Shown here one piece after another: positions 10,123-19,008 of a stretch of DNA of 64,000 bases. The stretch comes from a virus. Numbering within the stretch: position 1 is the first letter of the stretch; every line of letters starts with the position of its first letter. The stretch spans positions 1 through 64,000 of IMG/VR virus record IMGVR_UViG_3300024264_000024; one strand, 5' to 3'. The position numbers and the translations under genes are program-made. Below the pieces are notes generated by a model that had not been told where the DNA came from, made no database searches, and worked only from the letters and a program-made list of their open reading frames with translations.

Positions 10123-10476
10123 ATGGACGCTAAAGATAGAAAAGAAAGACCAGTATTTACTGGCGTATTAAAATACTTCCCAGATGCTATTATGGAGATA
10201 GCAAGAGTTTCCTTACAAGGAAACAAACAACACCATCCAGATAAACCATTACATTGGGATCGTAATAAGTCAACAGATGATTATGATGCATTGGCTAGAC
10301 ATTTAATTGACGCAGGAACTGTAGATGATGATGGAATTCGTCATACTGCAAAAGTTGCTTGGCGTGCACTTGCATGCCTACAAAAAGAATTAGAAAATGA
10401 AAAAGAAAGTTTTTATGTAGAACAATATAATAGGAACCGTGGTACAACGGATCACATTATAGCAGGAACAGAATAA
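10123..10476 (+). CDS. dATP/dGTP diphosphohydrolase-like protein (DUF5664 type)
   Basis: 117 residues. The pattern fits the MazG-related dATP/dGTP diphosphohydrolase N-terminal family: FPDAIMEIARVSLQGNKQH, a conserved HWDRN, DDYDALARHLIDAG, then the H-x3-VAWRALACLQ helix. These proteins are predicted to hydrolyse dATP/dGTP-type nucleotides. With the MazG-like gene at 8528 and the ribonucleotide reductase further right, it completes a nucleotide-pool set. It is the last + strand gene here: a convergent - strand gene ends only 6 bases away. Substrate is not readable from sequence. Confidence 0.75.
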   Translation: MDAKDRKERPVFTGVLKYFPDAIMEIARVSLQGNKQHHPDKPLHWDRNKSTDDYDALARHLIDAGTVDDDGIRHTAKVAWRALACLQKELENEKESFYVEQYNRNRGTTDHIIAGTE

Positions 10477-10482
10477 AAGAAA

Positions 10483-10662
10483 TTACTTTCCTTCGTACTG
10501 ATCCTTTATTATACCATTCATAGTACCTAATACAGTAGTGTTTGGATCAGGTCTAAAACCACCTTTACCTCCACCTTCTGAATACTTTACAATAGAACCA
10601 GATTCTCTTTTTATACCTGGTTCTACATTACCTAATACTTTATTTGTTTTTTCTTTTGACAT
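10483..10662 (-). CDS. Small Gly-rich basic protein (59 aa)
   Basis: ATG at 10662 (MSKEKTNKVL) to TAA at 10483. The middle contains KYSEGGGKGGFRPDP, sharing the Gly-Gly pattern seen in many late proteins of this phage. It overlaps the 40-residue upstream ORF by 23 bases and converges with the + strand gene ending at 10476. Codon use and composition look like those of its neighbours. Function unknown; a minor virion or assembly protein is plausible. Confidence 0.6.
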   Translation of the reverse strand: MSKEKTNKVLGNVEPGIKRESGSIVKYSEGGGKGGFRPDPNTTVLGTMNGIIKDQYEGK

Positions 10663-10762
10663 AACCTTTTAGTTTTTGTTTTAACCATTCATAATCAGGA
10701 TGAGATTTAGTAGCTAATAGTCTAAAAGAGATCTCATCTGCTAATTTATCTGCCTTATCCAT
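10640..10762 (-). CDS. Small basic protein (40 aa) coupled to the fibre gene
   Basis: ATG at 10762-10760 overlaps the TAA of the 1073-residue fibre gene by one base (TAATG), an arrangement repeated elsewhere in this phage. The peptide begins MDKADKLADEISFRLL and ends in a Lys-rich tail (LKGYVKRKNK); it is predicted to be helical and amphipathic. It may be a fibre chaperone or simply a coupled minor protein; nothing specific is recognised. Confidence 0.55.
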   Translation of the reverse strand: MDKADKLADEISFRLLATKSHPDYEWLKQKLKGYVKRKNK

Positions 10763-13700
10763 TACAGTGTGTATCCAATATTATTTAATGCAGCTTTTAC
10801 AATATTATAATAATACAGATTAGTATTACCATCAGCAATTTCTGCATTATAAGTTAAATAAGTTGGAGACCCTGTTGACTCTGGGTACAACGTTTGTGTA
10901 TTTATATTATATGCACTAGCTGCTGGTGGGAATCCAAATCCATTTGCAGTTACACCGCCCGTTGCCATTAAACCATTATCAGCTAATAAAGGATTAAGTT
11001 GTACTCCGTTTATTCCTGTGTTATAATCAACCGGGAAGAATATACCTCTATATATAGAATTGCTTCCTGATGCTGCTACTATGTTACTAATAAAGTTTTT
11101 AACGGTAGTTACATCATCTGTTATAGTAGTTACTGTACTATTGGCTCTATCTCCCCAATCTCCAGTACCATTACCTGCTAAATTATATGAACTTGATTCA
11201 TCACCAAAACAAAGTAATTGTACTCTATCAGCATTTGGCCAAATTAATTGATAATTAGTTCCATCTGCTGGAGTTCCGTTTTCACCTCCTGAGAAGAATG
11301 CTATCTGTCTTTCTTGATTTTGATGACACCAATAAACGTGTGTATTATATTGATCACGTCCATTTGTAGCTGGGTCTCCATTTCCACTTGCTTCAGTTCC
11401 TCCTGTTGCATAGAAATCTTGAAGTAAGTTTCTGAAGTTAGCTGGATCAGCATAATCTGCTGCCATTATAGCATTTGTTGTTTCAAATTTTACAATATCA
11501 TTTTGATTAAGAGTATGTGGATTACTTAATACTGCCGTAGCTTGATTAGGTATTGTCCCATCTGTATAAGATACTACAGTTGTTCCTGCTGGAACTCTAG
11601 CAGCTGCAGGCCCAACACCTACAACAGTCATACCTACTTGAACACAGTAAAATGATTTTGCTGTTTCACCATCTGCTGCATTAACTCTACCACTAGTTAA
11701 ATTTGCTTGTAAAGTATTTCCAAACCTTAGAGTAGTTGTTCCGCTTCCAGTATTAGTATCAGTTATTCTAGTAATTACTTCTGGAACACTTGCCATTTTA
11801 GCAGTTCTTCTAATTGTAGTAACCATAGATCCTGAAGTATCACTCCAGTATTGGAAGTATGTGTTTACTGTAACACCTAATCCACCAATTGTAAAAGTTT
11901 GTGTGTCAGAACTTCCATCATTATCAGTTACGTTTAATACAACCGGGAAGTTACCTCCAGATGCTGGCATAATTCCACTTAAAGTTCCTGTACAGTCTCC
12001 ATTGTTGGTAAAAGTTAACCATGATGGTAAACTTGGCGTTGAAAAAGATAATTGATTACACGGTGTATCATCATCAGCTACTGTCCAACTATAAGTCCAC
12101 GTGTCTCCTCCTGTTAAATTAGGGTATGTACCGGCTGTTACTGGATCAGTAGATGTCCAGATAACTGGATCTGCTACTGCTCTTACAGTTATAGTTTGTG
12201 TAGCTATATTACTATCACAATAGCCATCATTTACTGACCATTGGAATGAAGTAACACCAAAAAAGTTAGGTTCTGGTGTATAAACCCAATTACCATTTGC
12301 AGGATCAAGAGTTATTGAACCCTCACCTGCGGGTATCTGAGTTACTAATGTATATGTTAAACCATATGAACCAAATCCATCATCATTTGCTATTACTGTA
12401 CCACCTACTGAAGTATCTTCATCAATAGTAACAGTACCATTATTAGCTATAGGACATGTGTTTCCTGAATTAGACTTACAACATGCATCCCAGTATAACA
12501 TATTGTTACCACCTGGTTTATCATAATTGATATAACTAAACTTCACTGACTCACCAAATAAAAGACCTGATGTTGGGTATCCATTATCTAAACCAGGAGT
12601 CCAAGTAACAGTATTATCAAATAAGTTACCTACAGTACCCCATCCATTAGGAAATCTAATAACATCATCTGGTAGTACAGATCCTTGTTGAATATTTTCT
12701 GCTACAACCACACCGTGTTGACCATCAGTTAAGTTGTCCATTCCTTTAATATCAACAAATGCTTGCTTAGATAAGTCTAAAGCTATGTATGCATTTAAAA
12801 AGGTTTGAGTCCATGTACCGGTTGGTCCACCATTAGCATTCATTGTTAATGTATCAAATCCTCTTTGAGGAATTATTGTTGATGCATCTCTGAACTTAAC
12901 TTCATTAGCTGAACCACTATCTCTTACTAATACTTCTGTAAGAGTATCATCTTGTGTAACTGTGTCTAGTCTTACTTCACCTGTTTGATGTAATTTACCA
13001 TCATTTTTTACTTCAGTAGCTGGTGTACCTAATCCATCACCATCTTGAATCATTAATGAGCAACCTATAGTTTCATTATCAGGTGCCCATAAAGGAATTC
13101 TAAATACTTCACATAATACATCAGGTAATTGAACTGATGGATTATCTTGCCATGCAAAAGTGACTCCGTCAGATATAAGAATCTGATCTGCAGTACCAAT
13201 AGCTAACTCTTGCTTTAAATTATTTATATTACCTTGCCATAAGCTTCCATAAGTTAAAGCTTCTACTACATCATCATCAGACCATACTACTCTTCCGTCA
13301 GCTAAACCTACAAGTACTTGAGATAGTTGACCTACATTTCCTTGTGAATCAGTTATTGGTCCATTAAGTACAGTATTAGAGTTTATTGTTGTAGTTGTAG
13401 GAGGTACTGGAGCCATTGTAATACTACCATGTTGTACATTTACTAATGCAGTAAATGTAACTCCATCCATTGTAAAGTTACCATCATCTTCTAACTCTCC
13501 GTTTGGTCCTACAATAACTATTCTATCTTCAGTTAAGTCTAATATATTAGCTGAACCTGCTGTGAGCTGTAAATTTACATTTGCGTTTTGATCAACCTGT
13601 AAGTCTCCTTCTACAGTAGCATCTCCTTCAACAACAAGATTACCATTATTAATAGTAATAGTATCACCAAGAGCGTTCTGAGTTATGATTGAGTCCATAA

Positions 13701-13983
13701 CAGTGTCCCATGCACAACTTCCTTCTGGTACAGTATAAACTGGTACAAAACCTAAATTACCAGAACCTGGTTGTGTTCTAGTAAGATTTTCAGTTGCTTG
13801 ACATACAAGATCACCCCATTTAACTACAAAAGGTTCCATTCTTGGACCGTAGGTACCTGCATTGTTTAAAGAACTATTTTGATATAGTTTACCAAATTCA
13901 AAATGATCTCTTTGTTTATCAAGGACCAGTTTCTTTTTGTTTCTTTTTAGTAGGCCTAAGACCTCTTGTATGTATACACTCAT
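10762..13983 (-). CDS. Tail-fibre-like protein with Ig/cadherin-like and vWA-like domains (1073 aa)
   Basis: Modular adhesin-like protein. Residues 1-12 (IQEVLGLLKR) match the N-terminal peptide of the other two fibre proteins, probably the virion anchor. Residues about 60-500 are beta-rich, with trimeric-fibre-like repeats such as LTMNANGGPTGTWTQTF. About 516-600 resembles a cadherin/Ig-like tandem unit (TIDEDTSVGGTV ... PEPNFFGVTSFQWSVNDGY). About 603-702 looks like a putative-Ig (He_PIG) domain (LPSWLTFTNNGDCTGTLSG, NVTDNDGSSDTQTF). From about 708 a DTSGSM motif (D715, S717, S719) gives a vWA MIDAS D-x-S-x-S signature. Likely role: receptor binding. Whether the C-terminal segment is a true vWA fold needs a structure prediction. 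There is no signal peptide, as expected for a phage structural protein. Confidence 0.78.
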   Translation of the reverse strand: MSVYIQEVLGLLKRNKKKLVLDKQRDHFEFGKLYQNSSLNNAGTYGPRMEPFVVKWGDLVCQATENLTRTQPGSGNLGFVPVYTVPEGSCAWDTVMDSIITQNALGDTITINNGNLVVEGDATVEGDLQVDQNANVNLQLTAGSANILDLTEDRIVIVGPNGELEDDGNFTMDGVTFTALVNVQHGSITMAPVPPTTTTINSNTVLNGPITDSQGNVGQLSQVLVGLADGRVVWSDDDVVEALTYGSLWQGNINNLKQELAIGTADQILISDGVTFAWQDNPSVQLPDVLCEVFRIPLWAPDNETIGCSLMIQDGDGLGTPATEVKNDGKLHQTGEVRLDTVTQDDTLTEVLVRDSGSANEVKFRDASTIIPQRGFDTLTMNANGGPTGTWTQTFLNAYIALDLSKQAFVDIKGMDNLTDGQHGVVVAENIQQGSVLPDDVIRFPNGWGTVGNLFDNTVTWTPGLDNGYPTSGLLFGESVKFSYINYDKPGGNNMLYWDACCKSNSGNTCPIANNGTVTIDEDTSVGGTVIANDDGFGSYGLTYTLVTQIPAGEGSITLDPANGNWVYTPEPNFFGVTSFQWSVNDGYCDSNIATQTITVRAVADPVIWTSTDPVTAGTYPNLTGGDTWTYSWTVADDDTPCNQLSFSTPSLPSWLTFTNNGDCTGTLSGIMPASGGNFPVVLNVTDNDGSSDTQTFTIGGLGVTVNTYFQYWSDTSGSMVTTIRRTAKMASVPEVITRITDTNTGSGTTTLRFGNTLQANLTSGRVNAADGETAKSFYCVQVGMTVVGVGPAAARVPAGTTVVSYTDGTIPNQATAVLSNPHTLNQNDIVKFETTNAIMAADYADPANFRNLLQDFYATGGTEASGNGDPATNGRDQYNTHVYWCHQNQERQIAFFSGGENGTPADGTNYQLIWPNADRVQLLCFGDESSSYNLAGNGTGDWGDRANSTVTTITDDVTTVKNFISNIVAASGSNSIYRGIFFPVDYNTGINGVQLNPLLADNGLMATGGVTANGFGFPPAASAYNINTQTLYPESTGSPTYLTYNAEIADGNTNLYYYNIVKAALNNIGYTL

Positions 13984-14003
13984 TTTATTTCTTTTTTATA
14001 CTT

Positions 14004-16967
14004 TTATTTTGCTACTGTTGGATAAAATCTAATTTCAATATTACCTTGATGTAAGCCCATTGTAGTTGGTGTATTGTCTTCATTTAGAAAATCAATCTCA
14101 ACTGTACGTGGTCCACTTATTGAAACAGGAACTTCTCTAAAATATAGTTCTGCAGGATCAATTCCTTCTGTTATTGTAGATCTACCACCTACTAAACACC
14201 ATATAGTTTTAGTACGTGCATCTTCACATGCAGTTGTAGGTTGACCTGGTGCATGTATAGTAAAAGTGTACTGACCTACTTTTGATAGAGTACAAGTAAT
14301 TTCACAGCCTGTTGTGTTTTCTAACTGAGTCAATGTGATAGGAGCACCTTTTGGGTGAGTCCATGTTGCAACGTATGTTTCATAAGGTAGAACAGCACCG
14401 CCTGATCCATTACTAGCTGCAGTAACTTGACCTTGTGCATTTACTGTAATATTAGCATTTGTATAAGCACCTGCAGTTACAGCAGTGTTATCTAAGTCAA
14501 CTGTTAATGTATCTGTTGCAGTTACTGTAGTTGTTAAACCAACACCACCAGCAATCTTTGCTGTGTTTCCATCTTTAATATCTTCAGAAGTTCCTAAGTC
14601 ACCACCAAGCAACCAACCATCATATGCAGTAGGTATTGTTGGGAATGTTTGTAGTTTAAAAGTACCATCTATGTATTGTGCTGTAGTACCTTGAACGTCC
14701 CAATTAAGTTGTGTATTTGGACCATTTAAGTTAACTTCTGTTAAAGTCATTGCTACATTTGCACCGCTTGGCCATGATGTACTTAATGACTCAATACCTG
14801 AAGCTGATTGAGCAAAATCAATTATAGCATCTATACCTCCAGTACCGTTAGACATTGTAACTCCTGGACCTGTAAACTCAAATTTACCTATTTTGGTAGA
14901 ACTACCTACTTTGATACTATTTACAATTGATGGAAGACTTGTATTTAGTTGTATTGTTTTAATCCCACTACCATCAGTAGATGTAGTTTGAGATATACCA
15001 GAACCCATACTTATTTTGTCAAGCCAGTAACCTGCTTGAGTATCTGCTGCATCAATTTTAAATTTTTCATCAGTTGATACCCCACTTGTTGACCAAGGTA
15101 CATTTACAACTAATTGATCATCTGAATTAAATTGAACACCGTATGTTCTATCTTTAACAGTTGATACTGCCTCAGCTGCTTCAAGCTGTACTGTATCATC
15201 CCATAATTTACCTGTTCCAGTTACCGTAGATGTCATCACTGGTACTGCTGCAGGAATAACAGGGAATGTTTCTAATGCACCATCACCTCTAACATATTGA
15301 CCTGGTACCCCTTTAAATTCTAAAGTTAAGAAAGGTGTAGTAGTTGAATTTGCTACAGCAGGTACTATTGAATCTGCTATACCTGGAGTTACATCACATC
15401 CAAAGTCAGTTACAGTCCCAACATTACCTCCTGGAACTGCTGCCCAAGTATTATCACCTCTTAAGAAAGTTGTACTATCTGCAGTTCCTGTTGCTGAAAG
15501 ATCTGCTGTAACAACAACAGCTCCACTTGTAGCAGATGCAGGTGTAAGTGCTATAAATGTACCATCTGTAGTATCTACTGTCTCAACTATATTTGCTGGT
15601 ACACTTGGAATAGAAGGGAAAGCTTGTAAAGCACCTGTCCCATCTATATAATCTGTTGTTGCTCCTGCACCTGCAAGAGTTAATACTCCACTAGTTGTTA
15701 CAGGACTATTAGTTACAGTGAATGCTGAAGGTGCAGCTAAACCAACACTAGTTACTGTTCCACCACTTGCTGGAAAAGTAGATATTAATCCTTTTTTAAT
15801 ATCACCATTATCACTAGAATCACTAAACCAAATGTAATCCTCTGCTGTTGGTGCCACTGTAGGTGCAATAATTATTGCATTACTAGGTCCTGCATATTCT
15901 ACGTTTACTACTGGATCAGTAGCTGTACCTGTTACAACTATTCCGTTACCTTCTGTTACACTTGTAACTGTTCCTCCACCACCTGATCCTTCAACCCATG
16001 GTACATTAACAACAAGTTGGTCTGCATCATTAAATTGAACTCCATATGTTCTTTCACCTATTTCTGATACAGCTGCTGCTGGTTGTACTTGTACAATATC
16101 ACTCCATAGTTTACCAGTACCAAAAACGGTTGATGTCATTTTTGGTACAGTTGACTCTCTAGGTAAGGTTACTGTTTTAACATTTACTGCTGTTGGGTGT
16201 CCTGTTGCATCTTGTGTAATAGAATCTACTACTGTAAATGTATCTCCACCTGCTGGTGATACTGCTGATGTTGTATCAGTTCTAGTTGTATTATCATGAC
16301 TAAATGTAACTGATTGATTTCCACTGCTAGCTATAGAAGTAAGCTTTGTTCCTCCTATAAATAAAACACTTTCTCCATCTGTTACTGAAAAACCACCTTC
16401 ACCACCTACATTCCATGAGCTCATTGATCCAACTATTGGAAAAGTTTCTAAGTCTCCAGCACCATTAACATACTGAGTTGCATTACCTAAATAATTAAAT
16501 GTAAGAACACCTGAAGTTGTAACAGGACCTCCAGAGACTGCAATTGCATTTCCATTAGTAGCAGCGTCTACACTAGTAACAGTTCCAACAAACTGATCTG
16601 TACTATTTATAGTAACATTATTAGAGCCATCATCAACTAAAGAGATGTTTGTACCACCAATAAGTTTTACTATATCTATAGTAGCATCTGACCCTGTAAG
16701 TATTAAGTTAACAGAACCATCTATATTTCCTGCACTACTATAATCATATGTAGTATTACCACCACCAGCAATAACTGCTGCAAGATCATATATAGAAATT
16801 AACTCTTGTTCTAGTTTTGGCAGGTATGCCATAACATTTAAAGAACTATCTACTTTAGTAGATAAAATTAAGTAATCTTCCTTACCATCTTTATTAAGAT
16901 CATATGGTTTTGGTGCGTATTTCTTTTTGGAAAATAATCCAATTACGTCTTGCAGTAGTGAACCCAT
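14004..16967 (-). CDS. Repetitive tail-fibre-like protein (987 aa)
   Basis: Starts MGSLLQDVIGLFSKKK, matching the shared N-terminal anchor peptide, then has a calcium-loop-like DLNKDGKED (residues 23-31). Most of the chain is Gly/Thr/Val-rich beta structure made of repeated modules: units starting GTVTSV and ending QYVNGAGDLETFP or close variants near residues 127, 400, 517 and 768, and two copies of a unit starting MTSTVFGTGKLW / MTSTVTGTGKLW near 277 and 578. The C-terminus ends in IEIRFYPTVAK, echoing the IEIRIYQ end of the 372-residue fibre. It is very probably a trimeric fibre binding the host surface. Confidence 0.8.
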   Translation of the reverse strand: MGSLLQDVIGLFSKKKYAPKPYDLNKDGKEDYLILSTKVDSSLNVMAYLPKLEQELISIYDLAAVIAGGGNTTYDYSSAGNIDGSVNLILTGSDATIDIVKLIGGTNISLVDDGSNNVTINSTDQFVGTVTSVDAATNGNAIAVSGGPVTTSGVLTFNYLGNATQYVNGAGDLETFPIVGSMSSWNVGGEGGFSVTDGESVLFIGGTKLTSIASSGNQSVTFSHDNTTRTDTTSAVSPAGGDTFTVVDSITQDATGHPTAVNVKTVTLPRESTVPKMTSTVFGTGKLWSDIVQVQPAAAVSEIGERTYGVQFNDADQLVVNVPWVEGSGGGGTVTSVTEGNGIVVTGTATDPVVNVEYAGPSNAIIIAPTVAPTAEDYIWFSDSSDNGDIKKGLISTFPASGGTVTSVGLAAPSAFTVTNSPVTTSGVLTLAGAGATTDYIDGTGALQAFPSIPSVPANIVETVDTTDGTFIALTPASATSGAVVVTADLSATGTADSTTFLRGDNTWAAVPGGNVGTVTDFGCDVTPGIADSIVPAVANSTTTPFLTLEFKGVPGQYVRGDGALETFPVIPAAVPVMTSTVTGTGKLWDDTVQLEAAEAVSTVKDRTYGVQFNSDDQLVVNVPWSTSGVSTDEKFKIDAADTQAGYWLDKISMGSGISQTTSTDGSGIKTIQLNTSLPSIVNSIKVGSSTKIGKFEFTGPGVTMSNGTGGIDAIIDFAQSASGIESLSTSWPSGANVAMTLTEVNLNGPNTQLNWDVQGTTAQYIDGTFKLQTFPTIPTAYDGWLLGGDLGTSEDIKDGNTAKIAGGVGLTTTVTATDTLTVDLDNTAVTAGAYTNANITVNAQGQVTAASNGSGGAVLPYETYVATWTHPKGAPITLTQLENTTGCEITCTLSKVGQYTFTIHAPGQPTTACEDARTKTIWCLVGGRSTITEGIDPAELYFREVPVSISGPRTVEIDFLNEDNTPTTMGLHQGNIEIRFYPTVAK
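14640..16590 (-). repeat. Internal repeat modules of the 987-residue fibre
   Basis: Two repeat types alternate in the fibre coding sequence. Type A (GTVTSV, then TTSGVLTF-like, then QYVxGxGxLETFP-like) occurs about four times. Type B (MTSTVxGTGKLW, then RTYGVQFN, then DQLVVNVPW) occurs twice with high similarity. The repeats could recombine to lengthen or shorten the fibre. Confidence 0.7.
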
Positions 16968-16978
16968 TTTTTTTTATT

Positions 16979-17182
16979 TTATTTACAATATCCACTTTTG
17001 AAAGCAGCAGATTGAACTGGCTCACTTGCTCTAGTAGATTTTTGTGGTGGATTTAAATTTGTTTTCTTAGCCAATTTAATTCTTGCTTCAACCTTTCTTC
17101 TATTCTTTTTTTGCTGTATAGCTTGTGGAATAGATGTAGGGTTAAAATAACCGTTAGTTACTTCTTTTATTTTTTTTGCCAT
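16979..17182 (-). CDS. Small very basic protein (67 aa)
   Basis: Starts MAKKIKEVTNGYFNP; the centre is a Lys/Arg-rich helix (KKNRRKVEARIKLAKK), ending FKSGYCK. Net charge is strongly positive, suggesting a nucleic-acid-binding or structural minor protein. It lies between the CDGSH mini-protein and the 987-residue fibre with 11-base spacing on the fibre side. Similar short MAKK-starting basic proteins occur nearby (17273 and 19005). No family recognised. Confidence 0.65.
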   Translation of the reverse strand: MAKKIKEVTNGYFNPTSIPQAIQQKKNRRKVEARIKLAKKTNLNPPQKSTRASEPVQSAAFKSGYCK

Positions 17183-17184
17183 GA

Positions 17185-17268
17185 CTATTTATTTTTTACG
17201 TGAGAGCCATCACAATTTCCACTTGGATCTTGTGATTGTCCACATTTACATTTTACTTTGTTTTCCAT
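17185..17268 (-). CDS. 27-residue CDGSH-type iron-sulfur mini-protein
   Basis: ATG at 17268 to TAG at 17185, in a 90-base gap otherwise without a gene. The peptide contains CKCGQSQDPSGNCDGSH, i.e. C-x-C-x9-C-D-G-S-H, very close to the CDGSH consensus in which three Cys and one His bind a [2Fe-2S] cluster; the spacing to the third Cys is one residue longer than in mitoNEET. The four ligands and the CDGSH signature are all present in this tiny protein. It is 5 bases after the previous stop and 3 bases before the next start, fitting the operon. A redox-sensing or metal-binding role is inferred; CDGSH proteins normally act as dimers, which is open here. Confidence 0.65.
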   Translation of the reverse strand: MENKVKCKCGQSQDPSGNCDGSHVKNK

Positions 17269-17272
17269 AATC

Positions 17273-17473
17273 TTATTTCTTTTTAGCTCTTCCCATGTTA
17301 CCATAAGATGCTTTATTCATAAGTGGATCTAATACAGAACCGCCAGCCATAAAACCTTTTAGTCCACCACCTGCAGCCATTGATGTCATTGCTACTTTTT
17401 GTGGAGACATATCTCCATCTCCAGCTCCATAAGTTGCACCACCTACGTTGTATTTTTCTTTTGCTTTTGCCAT
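17273..17473 (-). CDS. Small Gly/Ala-rich protein (66 aa)
   Basis: Starts MAKAKEKYNVGGATYG with its ATG overlapping the stop of the holin-like gene by one base (TAATG at 17473). It contains three Gly-Gly patterns (NVGGAT, AAGGGLKGF, MAGGSVLDP) and ends GRAKKK. The composition resembles the Gly-Gly-containing segments of the giant cargo proteins. Unknown function; a minor virion component is plausible. Confidence 0.6.
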   Translation of the reverse strand: MAKAKEKYNVGGATYGAGDGDMSPQKVAMTSMAAGGGLKGFMAGGSVLDPLMNKASYGNMGRAKKK

Positions 17474-17883
17474 TATTTATCTTTTTTAATTGAATTTACT
17501 TTTTCAAGAGACCTTCCCCCAAAATATGAACCTATTACTGTTATTAAAACTAACTGCAATAAGTCTGTCCATTTATCTTCTACATTAAAGTCTATAACAC
17601 CTGCGTCTATAAATATTAAAATGACAGTTGATATAACTAAAAATATAAGAACCATTGGTCTTACGTTTTTACTTAGCCAGCTATCACTGGCCATATCTGC
17701 AGCCCATCTAGTAGAGATTTCTTTTTCCATCTCTACTTCATGCTTTGCAATTAGTTCTTTAATTTTTCTTGCAGCTTCTAACTTTTCATCTTTTGATGTT
17801 ATAAGTTCATCTAAGACACCACCTATACCTTCAACTAGTTTTGTTGCTCCGCCTGAAAATAATCTTGTTATAAAGTTTGGCAT
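17473..17883 (-). CDS. Holin-like protein, 3-TM gene-transfer-agent holin type (136 aa)
   Basis: The N-terminal half is a charged helix (DELITSKDEKLEAARKIKELIAKHEVEMEKE), followed by RWAADMASDSWLSKNVRPMVLI and two hydrophobic spans (MVLIFLVISTVILIFIDAGV and LLQLVLITVIGSYFGGRS). This layout, with the SWLSKNVRP-type motif before the membrane part, matches the GTA_holin_3TM family. Expected role: pore formation in the inner membrane at lysis. Flanked by fibre and small genes in a - strand late operon. A second, different holin-like gene is at 23100. Confidence 0.8.
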   Translation of the reverse strand: MPNFITRLFSGGATKLVEGIGGVLDELITSKDEKLEAARKIKELIAKHEVEMEKEISTRWAADMASDSWLSKNVRPMVLIFLVISTVILIFIDAGVIDFNVEDKWTDLLQLVLITVIGSYFGGRSLEKVNSIKKDK

Positions 17884-17889
17884 AATTTT

Positions 17890-19008
17890 CTATTGATAAA
17901 TTCTTATTTCTATTGGTGTGTCTAACAATACACTATCTTCTTCAGGTGCTAAACTAGCATCAAGCTTATTAGTAACTACTGTAAAACTAGAATTAGTAGC
18001 TGCAATTACATTTATACTGTTAGGAGCATTTTTAAATACTGGCATAGGGTTTATTATAAAGTCATCTCCAGCAGTTATTGGTGTAGACCAAGTTGCTCTA
18101 TATTGTCCTACACCCACTCTTGACCATGTTAATGTTAATCCTGTGTCATTATATACTATAGTCTCTGTTGGGTCATTAGTAAGACTTTGAGTTATCTTAC
18201 ATATATATGCTTTATAATAATGATCTAATGCTATTGCTACTGACTTAGGATTAGCTGTTGAACCTAAAGGAACACCAGTTATTGTTCCTACTCCATTACG
18301 TCCCCAAAATAAAACATTATCTGAATCATTTACAGTAAAGCCTGGTCCTGCACCACTTGGATTCTCATCATATACATTGAAGCTAGTCATACCGCCACCT
18401 CCACCTGATGCATAATTAGGAATATTTAAAACACCACTTGCTAAAGTTGCTGCTCCAGATGTTCCATTTGTAGTTAGGCTTAAACCTGCACCTGCGGGAA
18501 CACTAAGTGATATTTGATTTGTACTTTGTGCTACAACTATATTGCTTCCCTGTACTATACTTCTAAAGTTAAGTGTCTCACCAACTTTATCTTTCCATAC
18601 TTCAGCACCACTTCCTACATTAGCTGCAAGATTAGGTTCTCCTTCTGTTGTTAGCTCAATGTAATTATCATCAGCAGAAATAGCAAGAGTAAGATTGCTG
18701 CTTAAAGATTTTAATGAACGGAAATAATTAGTACACTTTTCTGTTACAGGATCTATATCTGTTTTCTGATAGACACCTGGTGTATTAGGGTTTTTAATTG
18801 CTGGTACATTTTCTAGATCACATGATTCTGATGCCACTTTAAGATCTTTAATCTTAATTAGCTTTACACTTTTATAAGGTATAGGTGAAGCAACCCCAGT
18901 CATATCAGGCTCTTCATTAACACCCAACACTAAGACATCATTAGGTTCTGCTTTCTTTGCAAAGACACCTCTTCTTAATAAACTTAATACATCCGTTAAG
19001 ATATTCAT
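17890..19008 (-). CDS. Tail-fibre-like protein, short (372 aa)
   Basis: Begins MNILTDVLSLLRRG, the shared N-terminal anchor peptide, followed by a linker and a Gly-rich middle (SGGGGGMTSFNVYDEN) resembling the MSSWNVGGEGG module of the 987-residue fibre. The C-terminal about 110 residues are a beta-sandwich-like segment (YNDTGLTLTWSRVGVGQYRATW) ending IEIRIYQ, close to the end of the larger fibre. Likely a receptor-binding or fibre-tip protein. Its start overlaps the TGA of the following small gene (ATGA at 19005-19008). Confidence 0.72.
   Translation of the reverse strand: MNILTDVLSLLRRGVFAKKAEPNDVLVLGVNEEPDMTGVASPIPYKSVKLIKIKDLKVASESCDLENVPAIKNPNTPGVYQKTDIDPVTEKCTNYFRSLKSLSSNLTLAISADDNYIELTTEGEPNLAANVGSGAEVWKDKVGETLNFRSIVQGSNIVVAQSTNQISLSVPAGAGLSLTTNGTSGAATLASGVLNIPNYASGGGGGMTSFNVYDENPSGAGPGFTVNDSDNVLFWGRNGVGTITGVPLGSTANPKSVAIALDHYYKAYICKITQSLTNDPTETIVYNDTGLTLTWSRVGVGQYRATWSTPITAGDDFIINPMPVFKNAPNSINVIAATNSSFTVVTNKLDASLAPEEDSVLLDTPIEIRIYQ

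Noticed and set aside
10762-19008. Diversity-generating retroelement acting on the fibres
   Set aside because: No reverse transcriptase and no template/variable repeat pair rich in A-to-N changes is visible; the repeats found are ordinary fibre modules.
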